From Mesorhizobium sp. PAMC28654 (GTDB taxonomy: Bacteria; Pseudomonadota; Alphaproteobacteria; Rhizobiales; Rhizobiaceae), in assembly GCF_020616515.1 (NCBI RefSeq), contig NZ_CP085135.1:6185001-6249000 (forward strand): a stretch of 64,000 nucleotides of DNA. Reading direction: 5' to 3'. Under the pieces are notes generated by a model. It searched no databases. It saw only the letters and a list, made by a program, of their open reading frames with translations, and was not told where the DNA came from. Position 1 is the first letter of the stretch, and each line of letters opens with the position of its first letter. Made by a program: the position numbers and the translations under genes. Of this stretch, positions 25,656-34,719 are shown piece after piece.

Positions 25656-26589
25656 GGCGCACACCGCCTTCTTTATCGGCGACGTCGCCCTCGACGACTA
25701 TTTCACCGCGGAGCGCTGGCCCGCCATCGCCGACAAGGCCTATGTTCGCGAGGTGAAAAGCTATGTCGGCGGCATGATCGCCAATGCGGCCAGCGTGCAT
25801 GCCGGGCTTGGCGGGCGTACGGAATTCATCTCGCTGCTCAACGACAGTGCGCTGTCGGCGCGACTGTGCACGGCGATGAACGACCTCGGCGTCTCGACGC
25901 GCCATATGTTGCACGATCCGTCGCTGGCGGATTCGCGCAACCTGATCTTCCTGACCGGCGGCGAGCATGTCGTTCTCATCATCGAGATGGCCAGCCTGCC
26001 GATGCATCTGACCGGCGAGGCGCTGGCCTCGCTGCGCACGCCCGGCCATCTCTATATGAGCCTTGGCCGCACCAAACGGCTGCGCGCCGAGGGGCTGCAG
26101 GGCAGGGAACTGCTGGCGGATTTCCGCCGCCATGGCCGCAGACTGATCCTCGATCTCGATGTCGACGGTTTTGCCGAGGGCGATCTCGATTACCTGCACG
26201 GCGCGGAGGTGCTGATCATGAACCAGATCGGCTTCGGCCACGCCTTCGGCGACACCGACCTCGCCGGCATCAATGCGTGGATGCGGCAGAACGAGGTCGG
26301 CACGGTCATCCGCACGCTGGCCGCGGCCGGCGCGGAAGCGTTCGACGGGGAGCGCCGTATCGAGGTCCGGGGCTACAGGGTTCCCGTGGTCGATGTGACC
26401 GGCGCCGGCGACACGTTTGGCGGCGCGCTGACCTATGCGCTGGGTGAAAATCTCGGCCTGCCGGAGGCGCTGGAACTGGCCATCGCGGCGGCGTCTCGCG
26501 CGGTCACCATCGAGGGGCCGCAGGGCGGTGTCGCCTCGCTGGAAACGATCGAAAAGTTCCGGGCGGAATTTGCCGGGCAGAGGAGCTAG
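25648..26589 (+). CDS. PfkB-family carbohydrate/nucleoside kinase
   Basis: The 313-residue protein has the N-terminal glycine pair (KSYVGGMIANAASVHAGLGG) and the C-terminal signature VVDVTGAGDTFGGAL (residues about 249-263) with the catalytic Asp and anion hole of ribokinase-like kinases. It phosphorylates a sugar or nucleoside with ATP. It overlaps the AllA-like gene by eight bases. As last gene of a coupled trio it may trap the imported substrate. The sugar cannot be read from the sequence. Confidence 0.88.
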   Translation: MAEAHTAFFIGDVALDDYFTAERWPAIADKAYVREVKSYVGGMIANAASVHAGLGGRTEFISLLNDSALSARLCTAMNDLGVSTRHMLHDPSLADSRNLIFLTGGEHVVLIIEMASLPMHLTGEALASLRTPGHLYMSLGRTKRLRAEGLQGRELLADFRRHGRRLILDLDVDGFAEGDLDYLHGAEVLIMNQIGFGHAFGDTDLAGINAWMRQNEVGTVIRTLAAAGAEAFDGERRIEVRGYRVPVVDVTGAGDTFGGALTYALGENLGLPEALELAIAAASRAVTIEGPQGGVASLETIEKFRAEFAGQRS

Positions 26590-26591
26590 GA

Positions 26592-26628
26592 GCAATTCCA
26601 GCAAATCGTTTCAGACTTTTCCTGGAAT
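26592..26628. repeat. short palindromic intergenic element, divergent copy
   Basis: It begins GCAATTCC and ends CCTGGAAT, with CGTTTCAGACTTTT inside. It matches the elements at 33919-33961 and 38551-38592 in layout. It lies just after the PfkB stop, between convergent genes. Confidence 0.6.
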
Positions 26629-26632
26629 GGCC

Positions 26633-27571
26633 CTATGCTGAGTGCGCAGCTTTCACTTGTTTCCTCAGTTTCCGGATGTGCGGATCCATGAACAGGAACT
26701 TATAGTACATGGATGCCAGTGCCACTCTCCAGTATTTTTTCCTCAGGCCTACAAGGCCTACCACCATCTTTCGGACGGCGATGCGTTTCTGATCAATATA
26801 CGCTGCAGGTACGCTTGAGCCTGATAAAATCCTGTATGAATTGTATATCCTGGCAAAGGGGGCGTTCTTCAGCGCCCACGGTTTTCCATGGCCGGAAAAA
26901 TGGATTATCTTTGGAATCTTGCGTTCATACGAAACATATCTTCCCGAACAGAAATTCCATTCTCTCCCAAGAAGAAGCACGCGGCCGCGCGCTACGGAGT
27001 TCAAAACGGTCTGGTCCGGAAAGGTGATCTTTTTCGATCTCCGTGCTTCCTGGAACATCTTGTCGGCGATATTTTCCCTACGCCAGACGTCCAAATTCAT
27101 GACAAGGACGCCGGAATTTATATATTCGTCGGCAGTCAATTCGAAGGAGTCAAGCTCTCCCTGATCCATGAATCCGTCCAGGACGCCGGCAACAAGGTTA
27201 TCTCCCAAATCCATCGACCAGAGGTCATCCAGGCTGGAAACAACAACTGCATCCGCGTCAAGATATATCGCCTTGCTCTCGTTCTGGAGAAAGTCGGGAA
27301 TAAGAAATCTGGCGTATGCCGCGCTTGTCCATTGCTCGGTGGTCGGGAGGCCTCGCGCGAATCCGTCAGGTGCACGTATGATTTCGCAGGGAATATGATG
27401 TTTTCTGCAAAAATTCAGAAGTAAACTTATGTTATCCGATTCAATGCCGACGCTTATTATAAATAATTTCGCCGTACGATTGTGAAGCCATGCGGAATAT
27501 ACAAGTGTAAATAGGCCTGGAACAAAATTATTGTCGCTCGCACTGATGATGATCACGACTACCCCATGCAT
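26633..27571 (-). CDS. glycosyltransferase family 8 protein
   Basis: The 312-residue protein has the GT8 layout: a nucleotide-sugar binding start (VVVIIISASDNNFVPGLFTL), the DxD-type metal site in KAIYLDADAVVV near residue 103, YINSGVLVMNL, and HFSGHGKPW toward the end. GT8 enzymes use UDP-glucose or UDP-galactose to build lipopolysaccharide core or similar glycans. Its composition is clearly more AT-rich than its neighbours, which suggests transfer. It stands alone and converges with the PfkB operon. Confidence 0.85.
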   Translation of the reverse strand: MHGVVVIIISASDNNFVPGLFTLVYSAWLHNRTAKLFIISVGIESDNISLLLNFCRKHHIPCEIIRAPDGFARGLPTTEQWTSAAYARFLIPDFLQNESKAIYLDADAVVVSSLDDLWSMDLGDNLVAGVLDGFMDQGELDSFELTADEYINSGVLVMNLDVWRRENIADKMFQEARRSKKITFPDQTVLNSVARGRVLLLGREWNFCSGRYVSYERKIPKIIHFSGHGKPWALKNAPFARIYNSYRILSGSSVPAAYIDQKRIAVRKMVVGLVGLRKKYWRVALASMYYKFLFMDPHIRKLRKQVKAAHSA

Positions 27572-27690
27572 CGCTTACGGAATCACTTGCCAACTTGAGA
27601 GCCAAAATAACGATTGCCGTCAACGGCTCCGCTCTCCGAAGATATGCCATTGTCGGAAGTTCGTTGCGGCCGTGCCAAGGCCCTGGCGGA

Positions 27691-28962
27691 TCAGGCAATA
27701 GAGCTCGATCTCGCCTGCGCCTCACGCTGGTAGACGGCAAAGATCGCCTTTCCGATCAGCGACGTTTCGGCTGCCGCGCAGCGTTCATAGACGCTGGCCC
27801 GCTTCGCCTGGATTTCCTGGTCCAGCGGCGATGCCGAGCTGGCCAGTTCGACAAGATGAGCCGCCAGCCTGGTCTGGCCATTGTCAGCCAGTTCCGCGGC
27901 GCGCGCGGCCAGCCTGTCCGCGCCGCCGGCAAGCGCGGCGAGTTCCGCCGCCAGTTCGGCCTCCGGTGCGGGCTTGAGATGGGCCGGGTTGCCGTCGAAC
28001 CAGCCGGCATAATGGTGCCAGATGCCGCGCACGACGAACTCCGGGTCGTCATATCTGGGCTTGAGATACGGCTTTGCCAGAAGCGCGGCGGGGGCCGAGA
28101 CGGAATGCAGGATCTGGTCGAGCGAGCTTCCCTTGTTCATCAGCTCCAGGGTCTGGCGGGTCAGGCTTTCCAGCACCTCGGCACCATCGCCCAGAAGCTG
28201 GTCCACCCGCGCTTGCCCGGACACGACGGGGCCATGGCCGGGGATGAGCACTTCCGGTTTCAGAGCCTGCATCCGGCGCAGAGCCGCTGCCCAATCGGGT
28301 GCGTAGCGCTGAACCTTGCGCGGATTGCCGGCGTTCGGGAAAACCCAGATCACGAAATCGCCGCTTGCCAGCACGCGCCGCTCCGGCAACCAGACGAAGG
28401 TGGCGTCATCGGTCTCGCCCCGCCCATGGAACAGCTCGATGCGTTCGCCGCCGATCGTCAGGGAGAGCGTGTCGTCATAGACCTCGTCGGGGCGGCGGTG
28501 GCCTTGCGGGAATGTATAGTTCGGCTGGTTGAACTGACGGCCCATCACCAGGCTGTTCAGCCCCTGCGTGGCGTCATAGCGATCGAACCGATGGAGCACG
28601 TTGCGATGGGCGATGATGCGAGGCCGGGCCAGCCCCTTGGCGTCGGCCTCCTCGTCAAGCAGACGTGCGCCCCATGTGTGGTCGATATGGCCGTGCGTGT
28701 AGATGACGGTATGGATGGGGCTGTCGTCCCATTGGCGCAGCACGGCAAGGGTCTGGCTCGCGGTTTCCCGGCTGCCCGTATCCACCAGCACCAGGCCGGC
28801 GTCGGTGCGGATGGCGGTGGCATTGCCGAACAGATAGCCGGTGTGGATGGCGATGATGTTGTCGGCGACCGGCCTGGCGGACCCTCCCGACACGGTGGCC
28901 GTCCACTCTTCCATGGCGGCGGCGCCGTTCCAGAGACGCTCGAACACTTGATCCTGTTCCAC
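27691..28962 (-). CDS. metallo-beta-lactamase-fold alkyl/aryl sulfatase-like hydrolase
   Basis: The 423-residue protein has the binuclear metal motif THGHIDHTWG, further ligands in HGRGETDDATFVW and IPGHGPVVSG, and a C-terminal helical part (GIWHHYAGWFDGNPAHLKP) that is typical of the dimerisation domain of SdsA-type alkylsulfatases. It is shorter than the 600-residue SdsA type because it lacks the C-terminal sterol-carrier domain. It has no signal peptide, so it is probably cytoplasmic. The substrate is likely an alkyl sulfate or related ester. Confidence 0.78.
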   Translation of the reverse strand: MEQDQVFERLWNGAAAMEEWTATVSGGSARPVADNIIAIHTGYLFGNATAIRTDAGLVLVDTGSRETASQTLAVLRQWDDSPIHTVIYTHGHIDHTWGARLLDEEADAKGLARPRIIAHRNVLHRFDRYDATQGLNSLVMGRQFNQPNYTFPQGHRRPDEVYDDTLSLTIGGERIELFHGRGETDDATFVWLPERRVLASGDFVIWVFPNAGNPRKVQRYAPDWAAALRRMQALKPEVLIPGHGPVVSGQARVDQLLGDGAEVLESLTRQTLELMNKGSSLDQILHSVSAPAALLAKPYLKPRYDDPEFVVRGIWHHYAGWFDGNPAHLKPAPEAELAAELAALAGGADRLAARAAELADNGQTRLAAHLVELASSASPLDQEIQAKRASVYERCAAAETSLIGKAIFAVYQREAQARSSSIA

Positions 28963-29234
28963 GGCCTTGTCCTTTGCTGATGCTTCGATCCCGCGATCTA
29001 GCGAAGAAAGCCGTCCGCGCCCATCGCTCGCACGAGGTCTCCCGACAGCACTATGTCAGGAGACTGTTCGCCAGGCGAATGGCGGCATAGGGGCCGAAAC
29101 CGAGGCCATGGCCGCAAACCTCGGACTTGCTCCCGTGCCCCATCAAGCCATCGCCGCTGCCTCACGACAGGCGGGCCCGTTGACCCTATCTGCCATCCAT
29201 GCCGCCGGGCATCGGCTCGCGGCGGGAGGAAGTC

Positions 29235-30118
29235 ATGACATCGACGCCGGCCGCCAAGCCAGTTTCCGCGGCGAAAGCCTTGCCGATCACCGCGCTGCTT
29301 GGCGCCATGGTGTCGATCCAGATCGGTGCCGCCTTCGCCAAGGGCCTGTTTCCGCTGGTCGGCGCGCAGGGCACGACGACGTTGCGGCTTGTGGTCGGCG
29401 CGCTGATGCTGGCGGCGGTGCTGCGGCCGTGGCGGGTCAGGCCATCGCGCGCCGTCTGGCCATGGCTCGCCGCTTATGGCGTCACGCTGGCGGCGATGAA
29501 TCTCCTGTTTTACGCGGCTCTATCAACCATTCCGCTGGGCATCGCGGTGGCGCTGGAATTTTCCGGTCCGCTGCTGGTGGCGACGCTTGCCTCCCGGCGC
29601 GCCAGCGACTTTGCCTGGATCGCGCTGGCTGTCGCCGGCATCCTGCTGCTGTCGCCCTTCGTCCATTCAAACGGAGCGATCGACCCGACCGGGGTGATGC
29701 TGGCGCTGGCGGCGGGAGGCTGCTGGGCGCTCTACATCGTGTTCGCGCAGAAGGCGGGCGCGGAACTCGGCGGGCAGACCACGGCCTGGGGCATCGCCAT
29801 TGCCGCCGTGCTGGTGCTGCCGGCGTGGCGCAGGCGGGCTCGGCACTTGTCGCGCCGTCGATCCTCATCAGCGCCGTCATCGTCGGCCTGTTCTCCAGCG
29901 CCTTGCCGTTTTCACTGGAGATGGCCGCGCTCACCCGAATGCCGGCGCGGCTCTATGGAACGCTGACCTGCCTGGAGCCGGCGCTCGGCGCGCTGATGGG
30001 TTTTCTGTTCCTGCACGAGGTGCTGAGTGGGCTGCAATGCGCCGGCATCGCGGCGGTGATCGCCGCCGCCTTCGGCGCGGCGGTGACGACGAAACCGCCC
30101 GTGCCGTCGCCGGAGTAG
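29235..30118 (+). pseudogene. EamA/RhtA-type DMT-family exporter with a frameshift
   Basis: The ATG at 29235 follows GGAGGA. The first frame encodes about 195 residues with five or six membrane segments (ITALLGAMVSIQIGAAFAKG, LRLVVGALMLAAVLRPW). Near 29820-29824 the frame shifts, and the rest (GVAQAGSALVAPSILISAVI to the stop at 30118) continues as a typical RhtA C-terminal half. The DNA CTGCCGGCGTGG could be explained by loss of four bases from CCGGCCGGC, or of a single G. RhtA-like proteins export threonine, homoserine or other amino acids. Intact protein would be about 295 residues. Confidence 0.8.
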
Positions 30119-30124
30119 GCCTCG

Positions 30125-32940
30125 TCAGAATTTCACCTTCAGATCGCCGCTGAAGCCATGATCCTGGGCATCGCTGGCGAACTGGCCGGCATAAGAGAAC
30201 CCGAGCTTCGCCGATGGTGCGATCGCGAGATCAAAGCCGGCCTCGAGCGCCAGCACATCGCCGGCGATCGGCAGGCCCTCGATGTCGAACGGCGTGCCGC
30301 CGGCGAAGGCAAAGCGAGAGGTCGGCGTGGTGTCGCCGAAGGCGTGACGCCAGCCCAGCATGCCACGAGCGGTCGCGCCGAGTTCGCCAAGGCTGAAGTC
30401 GGTGGCGCCATGCAGGCCGAGTGTCGTGAAGGTGACATCGGTGGTCGACGGCGCGGAGACGAGCGCCATCCCGCTGCCTGTTTCGGCAAAGCCAGCCGCT
30501 CTGAAGCGCGCATGCGCCAGTCCGGCGAAGGGCTCGAGCCGGAGATCGCCGGCGGACAGGCGGTAGCCGAGTTCGCCGAAGGCCTGCGCGGTGCCCGCGC
30601 CGTAGCCGGCCGCCAGTTCGCCGTCGAAATCGTAGAAATAGCTGCTGAACCGGGGCGTGCGCCGCGTGTCGATATCGTGCCAGGTGTAGGCGGCACCCGT
30701 GCGCAGGGCGATGGCGCCCCATTCGGCACCGGCATAAAGGCCGAGATGGATATTCTTCGAGGAGCCCGACGAGGATGTCGGCTGGCTCTCGAACGAGGTG
30801 TGGCTGTAGCCGCTGAGCACGCCCAGCCGCCATGCGTCGCCCACCGCCGCGTCGGCGCCGAACAGCATGCCGCCGACGGAATGCTCCAGCCCTGCCGCAT
30901 TGTCCGTCTCCTGGCGTTCGCCGCGGGCGCCAATCACCTGGCTCCAGACCGCGAAACGATCGGTCGTGGCGGGCGCGAGGCTCGGCCCGTCCGGACCATA
31001 GGCCATCACCGGCAGCGCCGGAGCCCCCTTGTCGGCGAAGGCGGCGCGAAGGCGCGACGAAGCCGCATCGTTGAGGAGGCTGCTCTGCGTGATAAGCGTC
31101 CCGGCCAGCGAGGGATGGATCTCGCCGGTAAGCTGGTTGAAGGCGACGGCCGCTTCCTCGGTGCTCAGGGTCGTGATGATGCCGTAGTAGAGGCTGTTCA
31201 CGCCGAGGCTTTCGATGCCGCCCGCGACCGCGGCGCCATTGCGGGTGGTGGCGACATCGGCGAAGGCGACGCTGTTGCGCGCAACGTCGAGATAGACATT
31301 CGTCAGATCGTAGGCGAGGTCGAAATCGAGGAAGGCGTAGCAGTTGCAGACATCCGCGAACTGTCCGGTGACGCCGCCATCGGCGGACAGGATCGTGTGG
31401 CGGCCATCGCCACGATAGCCGCCGGGCTCCAAGCCGATATCGACCGCTCCGCCCTCGATCGTGGCCGTGCCGGTGACGTCGAGACGGCTGGTGCCATTGG
31501 GCGCACCGAGTCGCACGACCAGCCAGGAGTTTTCGCGCTGGCGATAGTTGCCGTCGATGGTCAGCGTGCCGCCGTCGCGGTTCCAGCCGGCATACAGCGC
31601 GCCGCGATTGTCGACATCGCCGAAGATCGTTCCGGTGCCGGCAAGCGTGCCGTCCGCATCGACAAAGGTTTGCGATGCAATGGAGCCGCCGATGGCCAGC
31701 ACGCCGCCGGCGATGCGGGTGTCGCCGAGATAGGTACTGTCACCCGTGAGAATAAGGGCGCCATTGCCGGATTTGATCAGCCCGCCAGCACCCGTGATGT
31801 CGTTTTCCCAGACACTCTCGCCCTCGTCGATGACGGCGTTGAAATCGCCCCAGTCAAACGTGCCCGGACCGAGAACAGCCTTGCCGACATCGAGCAGGCC
31901 GTAGCCAAAAACCTCGTCGACGCCCGGCGCGCCGATATCGCGCGCCGTCCCGAGCAGCACCTGGCGCACCTGGTCCATCGTCATGTAGGGAAACATCTGC
32001 GCGACCAGCGCGGCCGCTCCCGCCACATGCGGCACGGCGACGGACGTGCCGTTGACCAGGGCATAGCCGCGCCATCCGGCGCGGCGACCAGGATCGGGTC
32101 TTCCGGATGTTCCTCGTCGAACTCCCAGTCGCCGCCGCCGGGAGCAGCCAGGCACCAGTTCATAGCGATGCCGCACCGGTTCGCGTAGTCCGGGATGTAG
32201 CCGGGGCCGACGGCAGTGACCGCAAGCCAGCCGCGCTCGAGTTCCGGAAAGAGATATGGCAAACCCGCTTCGACGCTAGGCTGATCGCGGTATTCGTTGC
32301 CGTTGCCGAAGATCATCAACGCGCCCCGGTCCACCGCGGCGCGCGACGCGGCAAGCTGGTTAGGTATATCCCGCTCGATTTCCGCGACGGTGGAATCGGT
32401 TATCGGGTTTTCATCGCCCCAGCTGTTGTTGATGATACGCACGCCCTGATCCAGAAGGCCGGACCAGGCCTGACCGATGATGGCATCGTCCAGGGCAAGG
32501 AAGCCGTCGCTGTCGAAGATACGCGCATTGACGATCTTGGCGCCCGGCGCGACGCCATGCATGCCGATACCATCACGATTGCCGGCGATGATCGATGCGA
32601 CCCCGGTGCCGTGGCCGATGGGATCGACGGCGACCGGCGACCCGGTCACATAGTCGTGGCCGCCGGCGACCTGCCCAATGAGTTCCCGAATGCCGGGAGT
32701 GACGCCGGAATCGACCACGCCCACCAGTACACCGCTGCCGTCGACGCCCTTGGCATAGGCATCGGCGGCGTGGATCGTCTCCAGGCCCCATTGCGCCAGA
32801 TATTCCGGCGTTTTCCACGTCTGTGGATTGGTCGGATCGCCGGCTGTCTGCGCGCCGGCGATGCCAGGAAAACCGCCGCAAAGCGCGGTCGACAAAAGCA
32901 GCGCCGTGACATGGCGCGCATCGCGATTTCGAATGTTCAT
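30125..32940 (-). pseudogene. subtilisin-like autotransporter serine protease with a frameshift
   Basis: The start at 32940 (GGAG upstream) gives a signal peptide (LLLSTALCGGFPGIAGAQ). The S8 triad is visible: Asp in VLVGVVDSGVTPG, His in PIGHGTGVASIIAGN, Ser in NGTSVAVPHVAGAAALVA. Between His and Ser the frame shifts near 32067-32072. Adding one G to GATGGCGCGGC restores the reading. After the protease come beta-helix passenger repeats and a C-terminal beta barrel ending in LKVKF, the type V secretion domain. It would be a secreted or surface protease of about 938 residues. It is broken as given, so it is either a pseudogene or a sequence error. Confidence 0.85.
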
Positions 32941-33148
32941 GGGGTAACTCCGAGGCAACCTTGCGGCAACATCGGCACCGCATGCGAAATATGAAATGAA
33001 AGACGGAATTCTCTGAAAAGATGGAGCGAAACTGCCGTGACCGGGTGCTGTCGGCAATACGCCAGATGGCGTAGTTCAGCGCATCGGGACGGGCGATCGA
33101 ACAGAGCGGAAGCCTGCCCGTGGGGGTGTGCATTTCATGGTCCGGGCC

Positions 33149-33766
33149 TCAGATCTGGTGGCTGACCAGCGCCACGCCGAGCCCGACCAGGATCGAGCCG
33201 CAGGTCCTGGGCACCAGCCATCCGGAGCCGCTGCCGGGGAACCAGGCAAGCGCCAGCGAGGCGATGCTGACGGCGGCCATGTCGGCCATCGAGAAGACGA
33301 GATTGACGAAGACGCCCAGCACCAGGAACTGCAGCCAGAGCGGAACCGTGGCCGTCGGGTCGACGAATTGCGGCAGGAAGGTCAGGAAGAACAGCGCCGT
33401 CTTCGGGTTGAGGACCTCGACCACGATGCTGTCGCGAAAGGTTGTCGCGCTGGGGTTGCCGGTATCCTTGCTCGTCTTGTTCCAGCCCAGGAACATGACG
33501 ATGCCCAGCCAGATCAGATAGGCAGCACCCGCAAGCCGGAGCGCCGCATAGACTCCCGGCGCCTGCTCGACCAGCGATGCGAGGCCGATCGTGGCGGCGG
33601 CGATGTGCACATAGCAGCCGAGATGGACGCCAAGCGCGGCCATGAACCCTGCTTGGCGGCCATGCGCCAGCGTCTGCGCGGTCATGTAGAGGATCGCCGG
33701 CCCGGGCATGCAGGCAAAGGCGAGCGTTGCGATGGCGAACGGAATCCAAAGGTCCAGCGACGGCAT
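33149..33766 (-). CDS. LysE/RhtB-family amino acid exporter
   Basis: The 205-residue membrane protein has six membrane segments and the N-terminal family pattern FAIATLAFACMPGPAILYMT, then FMAALGVHLGCYVHIAAA. The central motif VVEVLNPKTALFFLTFLPQF is diagnostic for the family. It exports amino acids or homoserine-lactone-like compounds. Its stop lies in the 210-base gap beyond the autotransporter start. Confidence 0.9.
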   Translation of the reverse strand: MPSLDLWIPFAIATLAFACMPGPAILYMTAQTLAHGRQAGFMAALGVHLGCYVHIAAATIGLASLVEQAPGVYAALRLAGAAYLIWLGIVMFLGWNKTSKDTGNPSATTFRDSIVVEVLNPKTALFFLTFLPQFVDPTATVPLWLQFLVLGVFVNLVFSMADMAAVSIASLALAWFPGSGSGWLVPRTCGSILVGLGVALVSHQI

Positions 33767-33918
33767 GACGGTTCCTCCCGTATGATCGAACGCTGGGAGG
33801 AATAGGCTCAGGCCTGGGGTGAAGACATACGGCGGATGGCGTATTTGGATCGCGCGTCCGTGGCGCTAGTCTGGGGATGGTTAAGGGGATGTTACGGGCG
33901 GCCGCCGCTTGTCTTGAC

Positions 33919-33961
33919 GCAATTCCGGACTGAAAACGGTTTCACACTTTCCTGGAATTGC
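33919..33961. repeat. short palindromic intergenic element
   Basis: The ends GCAATTCC and GGAATTGC are inverted repeats, with GAAAACGGTTTCACACTTTC between. Related copies occur at 26592-26628 and 38551-38592. It is next to the stop of the LuxR-type gene on the minus strand. Confidence 0.7.
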
Positions 33962-33967
33962 TGGAGG

Positions 33968-34621
33968 TCAGCCGGCGGGCAACCCCAGGCGAACCGCGTA
34001 GGCGGTCAGTTCGGCGGCGCTGTGGAGATTGAGCTTTCGCAACAGGTTTTCGCGGTGCTTGCGGGCGGTGAGGGGGCTAATGCCCAAGCGCCCGGCGGTG
34101 TCGCGCGCGGTCATGCCTTGCGCCACCAGCGCCAGGATCTCGCGCTCGCGCCGCGTCAGCGGCACTGGCGACAGAATCTCCTGGACCGCCGGCGGCCGGC
34201 GGTCCAGCTCGCTGACAGCGAAGCGAACGCTGCGCGCCAGATAGGTCGCGCCTGTCTTCACTGCTTCGATGGCGGCACCCAGTTCCTCGGGGTCGCCGTC
34301 CTTGGTGAGATAAGCGCTGGCGCCGGCCTCCAGCGCGGCGCGCACCGTCCTTGGCTCGACGTTGGCCGTCAGCACCAGGATCTTCATGCGCGGCGATAGC
34401 GCCTTGATGTCGGAAATGAAGTGGACGCCGGTGACGCCGGGCATGCCGAGGTCGAGGATCAGCAGGTCGGCGCGGGTGCCGCTGATCTGTTCCAGCAGCG
34501 CCTGTCCATCCGCCGCCTCGGCGACCACGGAGACGTTTTCCATCGCCGAGATCAGCAGCTTCAGCCCCTCGCGCACGATGGCATGGTCATCGGCGAGGAT
34601 GGCGGTGAGCGGGCGGCTCAT
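33968..34621 (-). CDS. NarL/LuxR-type two-component response regulator
   Basis: The 217-residue protein has a receiver domain (ILADDHAIVREGLKLLI, phospho-acceptor Asp in DLLILDLGMPG, conserved Lys in YLTKDGD) and a C-terminal LuxR helix-turn-helix (LTRREREILALVAQGMTARD, then GISPLTARKHRENLLRKL). I start it at MSRPLT. It is divergent from the hybrid kinase gene at 34720, with about 98 bases between them, so the two probably form one signalling system. Confidence 0.9.
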   Translation of the reverse strand: MSRPLTAILADDHAIVREGLKLLISAMENVSVVAEAADGQALLEQISGTRADLLILDLGMPGVTGVHFISDIKALSPRMKILVLTANVEPRTVRAALEAGASAYLTKDGDPEELGAAIEAVKTGATYLARSVRFAVSELDRRPPAVQEILSPVPLTRREREILALVAQGMTARDTAGRLGISPLTARKHRENLLRKLNLHSAAELTAYAVRLGLPAG

Positions 34622-34719
34622 CTTATCATTGATTCCATGTTCGCCAACATATGGGAAACAAGTTGCCGCTAGATCAACCATACAACCCGACGATTGCGCG
34701 GGATAACCAGGAAGATTCG

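Noticed and set aside
27595..28980. A 461-codon plus-strand frame
   Set aside because: Antisense to the metallo-beta-lactamase-fold gene, which carries the THGHIDH motif; no family features of its own.
28967..30118. A 383-codon plus-strand frame
   Set aside because: Only its last third is real, as the C-terminal half of the frameshifted EamA exporter. The first two thirds are out of frame with the true start at 29235.
30158..32188. A 676-codon open frame on the plus strand
   Set aside because: It lies antisense to the autotransporter and reads as charged low-complexity sequence typical of a GC-rich shadow. The opposite strand has clear protease and barrel motifs.
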